Origin: Bog-756 sp963831535
Lineage (GTDB): Bacteria; Actinomycetota; Acidimicrobiia; Acidimicrobiales; RAAP-2
Reading direction: 5' to 3'
DNA: 64,000 nucleotides
NCBI GenBank assembly: GCA_963831535.1
Contig: CAWHQP010000010.1
Span: 186,001 to 250,000, forward strand
The position numbers and the translations under genes were made by a program. Positions 51,068 to 59,784 of this stretch are shown piece after piece. Within the stretch, counting starts at the first letter, position 1, and every line of letters begins with the position of its first letter. A model generated the notes under the pieces. It was not told the DNA's origin. It made no database searches and was given only the letters and a program-made list of their open reading frames with translations.

Positions 51068-52085
51068 CTACGGCGCGTGCCCGGCCGTCCAGGCCAGGAA
51101 GTCGTCCACGGGCAGCGTGTTCATCACCCGGTCCGCCGGTACGCCCACCCGCGCCGCCTGCTCGCAGCCGTTGCGCTGCCACTCGAGCTGGCCCGGGGCG
51201 TGGGCGTCGGTGTCGACCGTCACCACGCAGCCCAGGGACAGGGCCAGCTCCAGGAGCGGCTCGGGCGGGTCCAGGCGCTCCGGCCGGGAGTTGATCTCGA
51301 CCGCGGTGCCGTTGGCCGCACAGGCGCCGAACACCGCCTCGGCGTCGAAGGTGGAGGGTGGGCGGCCCTTGCCCACGACGATCCGGCCGGTGCAGTGGCC
51401 CAGGATGTCGGTGTGGGGGCTCTCGACGGCCCGCAGCATCCGCCTGGTCATCTCCGGCTCGTCCATGCGCAGCTTGGAGTGGACGCTGGCCACCACCACG
51501 TCGAGCCGGGCCAGCAGCGACTCGTCCTGGTCGAGATCGCCGTCGACCAGGATGTCGACCTCGATGCCGGTGAGGATGCGGAAGGGCGCCAGCTCGTCGT
51601 TGAGCTCGGCCACGACGTCGAGCTGCCGGCGCAAGCGGTCGGCGTCGAGTCCGTGGGCGACGGTGAGCCGGGGACTGTGGTCGGTGAGGGCCCAGTACTC
51701 GATGGCCGTAGTCTCTGGCCGCCTCGGCCATCTCCCGGATGGGCGATCCGCCGTCCGACCAGTCGGAGTGGCTGTGGCAGTCACCCCGGAGCTGGCCGAG
51801 CAGTGCGGACGGCCGCTCGCGCTCATGGCCGTCGGCTCGGCGGCCTCCAGACGGGCCAGGTACTCGGGTACGTCGCCCGGCGGCGGCCTCGGCGATCACC
51901 TGGGCACTGGTCTTCCCGACATCGGGGATGTTCTGCAGCCGGGCGGACGTCATGGCGGCCAGCTCGTCGACAGGCAGGTCGGCGACGGCGGCGGCGGCCT
52001 TGCGGAAGGCCCGGACCTTGTAGGACTCGGCACCGTCGCGCTCGAGCAGGTAGGCGATGCGGCGGAGGGCCTCGGTCGGATCCAC
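51068..52085 (-). pseudogene. HhH-PHP domain protein gene with frameshifts
   Basis: A PolX-like protein without the polymerase core. The N-terminal helix-hairpin-helix region (EALRRIAYLLERDGAESYKV, ARLQNIPDVGKTSAQVIAEA) is joined to a PHP phosphoesterase domain (DCHSHSDWSDGGSPIREMAE, IEYWALTDHSPRLT, TGIEVDILVDG, GCVVTVDTDAHAPGQL). Frame changes near 51874 (extra base), 51820 (deletion or double insertion) and 51711 (an extra base). GTG 52085 lies four bases after the LigD polymerase stop. The family is common beside LigD in actinobacteria. Confidence 0.75.
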
Positions 52086-52089
52086 TCGT

Positions 52090-53103
52090 TCAGGACCTCT
52101 TGGCGCGACTCGGGGACACCCGCGGCGGCTCGTCGGGCTGCTTGGGGTACTCGGGTGGCCAGGGGGCGTCGTGAAGACCGTCGGCCCGGTCGCGTGCCGC
52201 CAGGTCCAAGCAGCGGCTGCAGCGACTGGGGCTCGGAGGCCATGGCCGACCAGGGGTCGCCCCGCCGCTCGAGCAGGTCGGGGACCGAGCGGATGGTCAG
52301 CGCCTCGGGGTCGACCGTCGTCCACCTCGTCCCACGACAGCGGCGTGGAGACCTGGCCACCCACCCGGGGCCGGGCGAACCAGGCGCCGAAGACCGTCTT
52401 GTGCGGGGCGTTCTGGTTGAAGTCGACGAAGATCCGCTCGCCCCGCTCCTCCTTCCACCAGTTGGCGGTGATGAGGTCGGGGTGGCGTCGCTCGAGCTCC
52501 CGGGCCAGGGCCACCGCACCCGCACGCACCTCGAAGCTGTCCCAGCGCGGCTCGAGCCGGGCATAGACGTGGAGACCCCGATTGCCGGTGGTCTTGGGGT
52601 AGGCGGTGATGCCCAGCTCGGCCAGCAGCGTACGCACGCAGGCCGCCGCCGCCCGGATCTCGGTCGAAGGAGGTACCCGGCTGGGGGTCGAGGTCGATGC
52701 GGAGCTCGTCGGCGTGACCGGGGTCGTCGGCCCGGTAGGGCCACAGGTGGAGTCCGAGGCAGCCCAGGTTCACCGCCCACAGGACGTGGGCGACGTCGGC
52801 CACCACGAGGGCGTTCGACGTCGTCCCGTTGGGGGTGGTGACCACGGTGGTCTGCAGCCAGTCCGGGGCGCCGGCCGGCACCCGCTTCTGGAAGAAGGAC
52901 TTGCCGCCGGCACCCTCGGGGAACCGCTGGAGCATGGCCGGCCGGCCGAAGGCGGTGACCTCCAGCCCCTCGGCCACGGCCACGTAGTAGGAGGCCAGCT
53001 CGAACTTGGTGGCTCCCAGCTCGGGAAAGTAGACCTTGTCCGGATTGGAGATCTCGACGGTCCGGCCCGACACCTCGACGGGTCGGACCTCTTTGGCGGC
53101 CAC
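52090..53103 (-). pseudogene. Second LigD-type polymerase gene with frameshifts
   Basis: A paralogue of the intact polymerase at 45058. It begins MAAKEVRPVEVSGRTVEISN with YFPELGATKFELASYY, and continues through GKSFFQKRVPAGAPDWLQTT, DELRIDLDPQPGTSF (DxD), and, after a shift, AVALARELERRHPDLITANW and FVDFNQNAPHKTVFGAWFAR. Frame changes near 52663, 52319 and 52213, each an extra base; the C-terminal PRVSPSRAKRS is then in frame. GTG 53103 follows TAGCGT by six bases. Rebuilt length is about 335 residues. Confidence 0.75.
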
Positions 53104-53196
53104 GACCCCACGCTATCGGGCCGGACCACGCCGTTCACCTGAGGTATCCGGCCCTGCACCCGGGGGCCCGACGGTGGAGTCGGTAGTCTCGGGACC

Positions 53197-53898
53197 ATGG
53201 GCCCGAGTGGGGACAGCGGTGACGCGCGGCCGACCGTGGATGCCGATGACCGGGGAGGAACCATTGACCCGGTGGACGGGCTGGGACCCGCGCGGGGGCG
53301 CCGCCGCCGACCCCTCCGCGGCCGAGCAGTTCGCGCGGTCGGCACCGATCGACCCGGCATCCGGGTCCCACTACGAGCTCCTGGCCGTCGCCGCCGGGGA
53401 TTCCGCCCACCGAAGCTCCTGAGCGCGCTCCACGGGAGTGGACCGGCCGCCACCGCCACAGCCACCTGGCGGGGCTACCGAGCGGCCGGGGCTCCGGATG
53501 GCCTGGTCCGCTGCTCTACCGGCCTGTGGCGGAGACGGCTCCGGCCGGGGTGGCGCCCTTCGCCATCTATCTGCTCGGGGTCGATCCCCCGGCGGACGCC
53601 ACCGACGAGGACCTCGAGGTCTTCAACGACTTCTACACCGACGTCCACCTCCCCGAGGTGGCCGAGCGGCGTCGCGCCCTCCGTGCCGTCCGCTACGAGC
53701 TGGTGGAGGCGGTCCGGCCGCCCTATCAGGGTGCTCCCCGGTTCCTGGCCGTCTACGAGGTCGACGAGAAGTCGGCGGCCACCGCCGGCACTCGGGTCCC
53801 CCGTACGCCAGGGCCCCGAGGTGTGGCAGCGGCACACGACGCCCTGGCGGCTCTGGTTCCGGAGACTCGATCCCGGAGCGGTGCCGAGTTCAGGCTGA
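53197..53898 (+). pseudogene. EthD-like dimeric barrel protein gene with frameshifts
   Basis: Candidate gene of about 230 codons. FNDFYTDVHLPEVAERRRAL and FLAVYEVDE match the EthD/dimeric alpha-beta-barrel type. Frame changes near 53413 and 53512 (ambiguous) and 53791 (an extra A, giving SPVRQGPEVWQRHTTPWRLW). ATG 53197 follows TAGTCT by seven bases. The N-terminal part before about 53440 is weak and may belong to another frame. Function unknown. Confidence 0.5.
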
Positions 53899-53953
53899 GC
53901 AGGGCGGACGTGTGCCGCCGCGGCTCCACCGAGGTCACCGAACCGGCTGACCT

Positions 53954-54451
53954 TCAGCTCCCTTCGGCCGGGGACATGCCGGCGTCCCGCAGTCGGTCGA
54001 GCAATCGGTCGACGAAGGCCACCTGCGCCTTGATCAGTCTCACCCTGGCCGTGGCGGCCGACATCCATTCGGCCCGGTCCACCTCGGGGAACGACCGGTA
54101 GCGCCCCGACCTCGGTGGCCACTCCATGTCGAAATGGTTGCTGACCACACGGACGATCCGGAACTCCGGCGCATCGATGGCCCACACCCGGACCACCTTC
54201 CCGCCGGCCTGCTCGACCCGGCCCAGGTCGATCCGCCGGCCGGCAGGGGCCGGTACCCCCACCTCCTCGAGGAACTCACGCTCGGCCGCAACAGACGCCG
54301 CTTCGTCCTCGCTGTACTCGCCCTTGGCCGCCGACCACGCTCCCTCGTCCTTCGTGGCCCAGAAGGGTCCCCCGGGATGGACGACGAAGAGGTGGAGTAC
54401 TCCGTCTGAGGCGACGCGGAAGGGCAGGAGTCCGGCACTGCGTCTGGGCAC
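53954..54451 (-). CDS. NUDIX hydrolase
   Basis: A 165-residue NUDIX protein. The Nudix box (GX5EX7REUXEEXGU) is complete: GEYSEDEAASVAAEREFLEE then VGV. The enzyme hydrolyses nucleoside diphosphates linked to another group, using Mg. The rest of the fold follows with DAPEFRIVRVVSNHFDMEWP. A GGGGGAG RBS stands five bases before GTG 54451. It lies beside the exported phosphoesterase gene. Substrate unknown. Confidence 0.88.
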   Translation of the reverse strand: MPRRSAGLLPFRVASDGVLHLFVVHPGGPFWATKDEGAWSAAKGEYSEDEAASVAAEREFLEEVGVPAPAGRRIDLGRVEQAGGKVVRVWAIDAPEFRIVRVVSNHFDMEWPPRSGRYRSFPEVDRAEWMSAATARVRLIKAQVAFVDRLLDRLRDAGMSPAEGS

Positions 54452-54597
54452 GGGTCGCTCCCCCTCTCCTCTGGCCCGGTGGCACGGCCTGGCTGCGGTC
54501 CGGTGGCCGAAGCCGGGTCCAGCCTACGGTCCCGGGGCGGACGGTGGCGGTCCGGCGCCGCGTCGGACCGTTCCGTGCGGACAGGTCTCCGTGGGTC

Positions 54598-54603
54598 TAC
54601 CTT
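54598..54603 (+). promoter_or_regulatory. -10 box (TACCTT) of leaderless phosphoesterase gene
   Basis: TACCTT, seven bases, GTG 54611. Confidence 0.45.
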
Positions 54604-54610
54604 GGGCTCC

Positions 54611-56272
54611 GTGGACTCATCACGGTTCAGCCGTAGGACGCTGTTCGGCGCGGCGGCAGCGGGGGCCCTGGTCGCCGGGTCGGAGGTGGTCGACGCCGCT
54701 CTCGCCGCCCCGGCGGGCGCCAGCACGGTGCGAGGCCGCCCGCAGGCCGAACTGGTGTCATCGGTACGGACCACCCTCCGTCCCGGATCGCTGCCCAATC
54801 CCCACGCGGCCGCCGGCACCGATCAGGTTCCCCAGATCGAGAACTTCATCGTGGTCATGATGGAGAACCACTCCTTCGACAATGTCCTCGGCATGCTGGG
54901 CCGGGGGGACTGCTGGCCCCTCGGATCCGACGGTCGACCGACCGTGGTCCTACCGGACGGCCACGGCAATCTGGTTCGGGCCTTTCACATGCCCAGCGAG
55001 TGCCAGACCGACGGGGTCGGCCAGAATTGGAACCTGGCCCACCACTCGCTCGCTGACGGCAACCGTGGCTTCGTCGAGGGCTCGACCGGAGAGGCGCTCG
55101 GCTACTTCACCGGCGCGGATCTGCCCTTCACCTGGTCCATGGCGCGCACGTTCCCCATTGCCGACCGATGGTTCTCGTCGTTGCTCGGCCAGACCGATCC
55201 GAATCGTCGGTTCCTGTTCGCCGGGACCTCGCTCGGACAGATCTCGGACCAGTTGAACGAGGATCTCCCCCCCAACGGGACGATCTTCGATCAGTTCAAT
55301 CGGCACGGCATCACCTGGAAGGACTACTACTCGAGCCTGCCGTCGATCGGCGTCTGGCTCCCCCTGCTCGGCCAACCGGCGATCGCCGCCAACCTGACCA
55401 ACATCGAGCACTTCTACACAGACGCGGCGGCCGGCAATCTGCCGCAGTTCACCCTCATCGAACCGGACTACGACCACTCGTCCGAGGAGAATCCGCAGGA
55501 CATCCAGTTCGGTGACCAGTTCCTCGGCGGCATCGTGAACGCCGTGATGTCCGGGCCCCAATGGTCGAAGTCCATGTTGATCTGGACCTACGACGAGTGG
55601 GGAGGCTGGTATGACCACGTGATACCCCCCGCCGCCATACCGCCGGACGGAGTGGCCCCTCAACTCTCACCCAACCAGGCGCCCGGTCGGTTCGACCAGT
55701 ACGGGTTTCGGGTTCCCGCCGGCGTCGTCTCACCGTTCGCCCGGCGGGATTTCGTCTCCCACACCGTGTACGACCACACCTCGGTCCTGAAGACGATCGA
55801 GCGAAAATGGAACCTGCCGGCCCTGACGCGGAGGGATGCCAACGCCAGTGACCTCTTCGACATGGTCAATCTGGAGGCCGCACCGGCGTTCGCCACTCCC
55901 CCCAAGCTCCACACCCCGGCCAATCCGGCGCTTTCCGACGGCTGCCTCGCCTCTGGTCCGGGAACCATCCCCCCCACCAGCGCGGTGAAGATCGGTGCCG
56001 CTCCCCGCACCCCGGTGATCACCTCGGGAGCCCTTCCCGCTGGGGTCGTGGGGAGCACGTACTCGGCCACGCTCACAGCGTCCGACGTAGGCCGGCGGTC
56101 CCGCTGGACCGTCTTGTCCGGTGACCTGCCCGTCGGACTCGTCCTGGATCAGAGCACCGGGGTCATCGCCGGGACACCGGTGACCGCCGGGAGCACCGGA
56201 GCGACCATCGGCGTGACCGGGAGCGACGGCACGGTGGGGTCGGACTCGGTCACCATCGTCGTGACCGCGTAA
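54611..56272 (+). CDS. Tat-exported phospholipase C-like phosphoesterase
   Basis: A 553-residue exported protein of the alkaline-phosphatase/phospholipase C superfamily. The Tat signal is SRRTLFGAAAAGALVAG. The metal-site block is FIVVMMENHSFDNVLGML, then DLPFTWSMARTFPIADRWFS, TLIEPDYDHSSEENPQD (Asp ligand) and TYDEWGGWYDHV. Residues about 460-553 form one or two Ig-like (cadherin-like) repeats. It would cleave phosphate esters or phospholipids outside the cell. GTG 54611 is supported by the -10 box; earlier in-frame starts lack an RBS. Confidence 0.85.
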   Translation: MDSSRFSRRTLFGAAAAGALVAGSEVVDAALAAPAGASTVRGRPQAELVSSVRTTLRPGSLPNPHAAAGTDQVPQIENFIVVMMENHSFDNVLGMLGRGDCWPLGSDGRPTVVLPDGHGNLVRAFHMPSECQTDGVGQNWNLAHHSLADGNRGFVEGSTGEALGYFTGADLPFTWSMARTFPIADRWFSSLLGQTDPNRRFLFAGTSLGQISDQLNEDLPPNGTIFDQFNRHGITWKDYYSSLPSIGVWLPLLGQPAIAANLTNIEHFYTDAAAGNLPQFTLIEPDYDHSSEENPQDIQFGDQFLGGIVNAVMSGPQWSKSMLIWTYDEWGGWYDHVIPPAAIPPDGVAPQLSPNQAPGRFDQYGFRVPAGVVSPFARRDFVSHTVYDHTSVLKTIERKWNLPALTRRDANASDLFDMVNLEAAPAFATPPKLHTPANPALSDGCLASGPGTIPPTSAVKIGAAPRTPVITSGALPAGVVGSTYSATLTASDVGRRSRWTVLSGDLPVGLVLDQSTGVIAGTPVTAGSTGATIGVTGSDGTVGSDSVTIVVTA

Positions 56273-56300
56273 TCCCCCTGAGATCGTCGAGTGGAGCAGG

Positions 56301-56317
56301 GGACCACCGGTGGGTCC
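56301..56317. terminator. Hairpin between convergent phosphoesterase genes
   Basis: GGACCACC and GGTGGGTCC (one bulged G) lie 28 bp past one stop and 24 bp before the other. Confidence 0.45.
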
Positions 56318-56340
56318 GACGTGCGGCGCGTTCCGGGGGG

Positions 56341-57117
56341 CTACACACCACTCAGTGGAACAGGGATGACCGTTACCGTGGCCCCGTCCGGGGTGAGGTC
56401 GATCCGGGACACCGCACATCCGGGCAACCCGCGAACCTCCTCATTGGACAGGATGTCCATCAGATAGGCGGTGGACGGCGACACCCACACCGGGACCGAA
56501 CCCAGGGCTCCCAGCTCTTCGTGATGGTTATGACCGCTGACAATCAGTTTCACGTCGGACCCGTCGATGGCCTGGGCCAGTCCCTCCGTAGTGCGGAGCA
56601 TGATCTGCGCCATCGGCTTGACGGGTGACGCAATGGGAGGATGGTGCAGGGCCAGCACCGTTCCATCGGGGGCGGGGATGGCCAGCTCGTCCCTGAGGAA
56701 CGACAGGGTCTCATCATCAAGTGCCCCGAACTCTTGGCCCACCACCACAGAGTCGAGCGAGATCACCCGGAGGTCGCCGATCCGGTGGGTCTGGTTGATG
56801 GGCGATGACGCCGCCGTCTGGCCGAGCAGATGGCGGCGGAATGCGGAACGGTCATCATGGTTGCCGGGCACATAGACGACCGTTCCCTCCAATGCCTCAG
56901 TGGCCTGATCCATGAGTTGCGCCAGGTCCCTGTAGCAGTCCGGCTCACCGGCATTGGCGAGATCACCGGTCAGGAGCAGCGCGTCCGGCGCCAGGTCGGC
57001 CTCAACGAGATGTGCGAGGGCCGCCATCAGGTTGTCCCGCGTGCGTGCGCCGGGGAACAACAGCCCATCGGGCGTGAGATGGATGTCCGAAATCTGAATC
57101 AGTAGATAATCAGTCAC
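56341..57117 (-). CDS. Metallophosphoesterase (CpdA-like)
   Basis: A 258-residue calcineurin-type phosphoesterase. Metal ligands lie in QISDIHLTPDG, LLLTGDLANAGEPD, YVPGNHDDRS and the late VSGHNHHE. Members include cAMP phosphodiesterases. GTG 57117 has GGAAG six bases upstream; the longer frame to 57336 adds non-family sequence. The 207 bp before it contains a 15-bp direct repeat (57227-57259). Cellular substrate unknown. Confidence 0.88.
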   Translation of the reverse strand: MTDYLLIQISDIHLTPDGLLFPGARTRDNLMAALAHLVEADLAPDALLLTGDLANAGEPDCYRDLAQLMDQATEALEGTVVYVPGNHDDRSAFRRHLLGQTAASSPINQTHRIGDLRVISLDSVVVGQEFGALDDETLSFLRDELAIPAPDGTVLALHHPPIASPVKPMAQIMLRTTEGLAQAIDGSDVKLIVSGHNHHEELGALGSVPVWVSPSTAYLMDILSNEEVRGLPGCAVSRIDLTPDGATVTVIPVPLSGV

Positions 57118-57226
57118 CGGTAGCTTCCGCGTTCGCCGAGAGTCGGCCCGAGCCGTGGCATCGATCCACGTTCGTTGTCTACAGCCTCGCGTTGATTGCC
57201 TCTCCGTTCCACCCTGGCCGACACCC

Positions 57227-57259
57227 CCGATGCATCCCGGCCGTCCGATGCATTCCGGC
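57227..57259. repeat. 15-bp direct repeat with ATGCAT core
   Basis: CCGATGCATCCCGGC (57227-57241) and CCGATGCATTCCGGC (57245-57259) differ by one base and are 18 bp apart, upstream of the metallophosphoesterase gene. Each core ATGCAT is palindromic. Possibly tandem regulator sites. Confidence 0.5.
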
Positions 57260-57325
57260 GGCCCGAGCCGTGAATCCGGTCCGGTTGACGACAGATCGGT
57301 GAAGGTTGTGACCTCGCTGGCTTGC

Positions 57326-57742
57326 TCAATCGGCAAGCCCCCAGGGGCCGGTTCCGGAGAGTCGGTCAGGCGAGATCCGGGTGACGAATCCGTCGGGCCA
57401 ATCCCCGGGTGGCGGGAACTGGCCGTTGGTGATCCGGCGGAGCAGAGGCACGGCTCCCCCTTCCTCGACCCGAGCGGTGCCTTGGATCACGAGGTACGGA
57501 CTGAACCCTTCGACCTCGAGGTCGGACTCGACCGAAAGCGTGACTCGCGGATCACGCCGAATGTTCCGCAGCTTCACGTGGTCGGCAAGATGGCCGGCAA
57601 CGATCTCGTCCCCGTCCCAGCCTGCGTAAATGCAGGTCACCTGCGGGGTACCGTCCGGATTGATGGTGACCAGATGGATGAGTCGACCGGAATCAACAGC
57701 TGCACGGGTCACGTCGTTGAGTCGTATGGGGTCCTCGGTCAT
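57326..57742 (-). CDS. PPOX-class F420/FMN-binding oxidoreductase
   Basis: A 138-residue split-barrel flavin/deazaflavin protein of the pyridoxamine-phosphate-oxidase class. It has LIHLVTINPDGTPQVTCIYA (the binding strand), VAGHLADHVKLRNIRRDPRV and the strand SPYLVIQGTARVEEGG. Members in actinobacteria often use F420. ATG 57742 follows GGAGGTG by five bases; the longer frame to 57973 adds arginine-rich non-family sequence. Reduces an unknown substrate. Confidence 0.85.
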   Translation of the reverse strand: MTEDPIRLNDVTRAAVDSGRLIHLVTINPDGTPQVTCIYAGWDGDEIVAGHLADHVKLRNIRRDPRVTLSVESDLEVEGFSPYLVIQGTARVEEGGAVPLLRRITNGQFPPPGDWPDGFVTRISPDRLSGTGPWGLAD

Positions 57743-58008
57743 GCCTGCACCTCCGTCGTTTGTCCTGATTCGGGAATCTACCGGGTCGGTTCTGGAGCGC
57801 AGCCACCGCAGTGAAGCCCGGCCGCCGGCACGGCCGGCCAATAGGGACGGGGACGGACCGGTTCGCTCGCCATCCGAGACAGGTCGGATTCGCCTGATCG
57901 GCGCATCACCACGCCACTGGAATGGGGAGGCCGGGGCACCCCATCGGAGTGCGCACCGGATAGCCCGGATCACTGCCGGTGAATGGGCCGGCCCTCCGCC
58001 GGCGGGCC

Positions 58009-58587
58009 TCAGTGAAGCGTGTCCGTGAGCCAGTTGGCCACGATGTCTGCGACCTCCGCGTCACGCCCTCGGAGCGAATGGTCGCCGTCCACGAAGACCA
58101 GGGTGACCGGTCCGGGGATGGCAGCGGTCTCGCGTTCGATCTCCGCAGGGGTGCCCAGGGCGTCCCGCCGACCACCGACGAAGAGGCAGGGCACATGAAG
58201 GGCGGGGAAATGTGCGGTCCGGAGCCGTTCGGGTGTCCGCGCCGGATGGAGCGGGTAGCTGATAAGGACCAGCGCGGCAACGTCAAGGCCCTCGGCCGCC
58301 GCCATCGAGCACATCCGGCCGCCCATCGACCGGCCGCCCACCGCGATGTCGGAGGTGGCCACTCCGAGCCGTTGGGCGAGCCCCGAAGTGGCGGTCCGGA
58401 CCGAATCGATGCAGACCTCTGGCGGGTCCGGCCGACGCCGGCCGGCCGTCCGTCCGGGGAACTCGATCCTCTCCACGGAAAGACCGCGCCCGGTCACCGC
58501 CTCGTCGACGGCCACCAGTGCCGGCTGGTCCCGACCGGCACCTGCCCCCGGGGTCAGCAGCAGGCCGAGGACGCCTGCAGCGGTCAT
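58009..58587 (-). CDS. TEX30/KANL3-like alpha/beta hydrolase
   Basis: A 192-residue small hydrolase. LGLLLTPGAGAGRDQPALVA is the family start, VGGRSMGGRMCSMAA holds the nucleophile, VPCLFVGGRRDALGT the acid region and FVDGDHSLRG the catalytic His. ATG 58587 follows CAAGAT by six bases. Substrate unknown. Confidence 0.82.
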   Translation of the reverse strand: MTAAGVLGLLLTPGAGAGRDQPALVAVDEAVTGRGLSVERIEFPGRTAGRRRPDPPEVCIDSVRTATSGLAQRLGVATSDIAVGGRSMGGRMCSMAAAEGLDVAALVLISYPLHPARTPERLRTAHFPALHVPCLFVGGRRDALGTPAEIERETAAIPGPVTLVFVDGDHSLRGRDAEVADIVANWLTDTLH

Positions 58588-58682
58588 CCGGCCATCTTGG
58601 CTCCTGAACCGGGTCCCCGCCAGCGTCGGGTCGCCCGGTTGTCGGTCCGGTTCCTTCCGGAGCCGCCCGCGGTTGGCCAGGA

Positions 58683-59607
58683 TCAGGACCCCGGATGCGG
58701 CCGCAGAGGAACGGGGACCCGGAGGAGGTCCTCAGCGGCCAACACATTGGGAAAGATGGCGGCGGCCTGGTCCACCAACTTCCGGGTGTCCGGGTAACGC
58801 TGCGAGAAGTGGGTGAGGACGAGCTGCCGGGCGCCGGCATCTCGAGCCGTGCGGGCGGCGTCGGAGGCGGTCACGTGCTTCCACTTCCGGGCGAGCTCCA
58901 CCTCCTCGTCGGCGAAGGTCGATTCGCAGACGACCAGGTCCGCGCCCTCGGCCAGGGTCACCGCGGCATCGCACACTCCGGTGTCCATCACGAAGACCAC
59001 CCGTTGCCCGGGCCGCCTGACCGACAGGTCGTCGAGGGTGACCCGTCCACCGGAGGTGTCGATCCAGCCGGTTCGCTGAACCCGGCCGACATCCGGTCCG
59101 CGGATCCCGGCCCGCCTCCGGGCGGTCGGGCAGCAGATGACGACCGTCCGGCTCCTCGACCCTCCAACCGAAGGTCTCCGGGTGGTGGTCGAGCCGGATG
59201 GCCGAAAGGGTCACCATGGCGTCGGTCCGGGCCGGACCGTTGTGGACCACCGGTACCGGTCGGACCTCGATCCGATCGTGGAAGACGGAGGCGTGACGGA
59301 GCCGCTCGAAGTACTCGAGCCCACTGGCCGGAAAGAGCACGCGGACGGGGCGGGGCACCCCGTCCAGCGACAGCCGCTGCAGGACCCCGGGCAGACCCAG
59401 GCAGTGGTCCCCGTGGAAGTGAGTGATGCAGATGTCCCTGATCGACCACGGGGAGCAACCGGCCAGCAGCATCTGGCGCTGGGTGCCCTCACCCGGGTCG
59501 ACGAGGATGGACCGGCCGTCCCATCGCAGGAGGTACCCGTTGTGGTTCCGGTACCGGGACGGAGCCTGGCTGGCGGTCCCGAGCACGACCAGCTCGCGAG
59601 CGGGCAT
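58683..59607 (-). pseudogene. rnz: Ribonuclease Z gene with one frameshift
   Basis: RNase Z processes tRNA 3' ends; the metallo-beta-lactamase motif is THFHGDHCLGLPG. It begins MPARELVVLGTASQAPSRYR and ends with TFADEEVELARKWKHVTASD and LVLTHFSQRYPD. The frame changes near 59133, where one extra C (CCC for CC) restores reading (ARRRAGIRGPDVGRVQRTGW). RNase Z is normally essential or near-essential, so the shift is probably a sequencing error. ATG 59607 follows TAACGT by six bases. Expected length about 305 residues. Confidence 0.8.
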
Positions 59608-59613
59608 ACCCGC

Positions 59614-59619
59614 ACGTTA
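59614..59619 (-). promoter_or_regulatory. -10 box (TAACGT) of leaderless rnz gene
   Basis: TAACGT on the minus strand, six bases, ATG 59607. Confidence 0.5.
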
Positions 59620-59784
59620 GGTGCTGTCGCTCCGACACCTGCACCCACGGTGGGCGCCGGAGCGCACACAGGAACGGACCCCGGGCCATCGGCGTCGCCC
59701 ATGGGACAGACTCTCCGTTGTGACGCAGACCCTCAGGGAGACGGCGGCGGAGATCTGGCGGTGCAGCGCACCGGGGTCGGCGGG

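Noticed and set aside
50994..52841. 615-codon plus-strand frame
   Set aside because: Opposite the PHP and LigD polymerase genes; no domain, and real protein sequence is on the minus strand.
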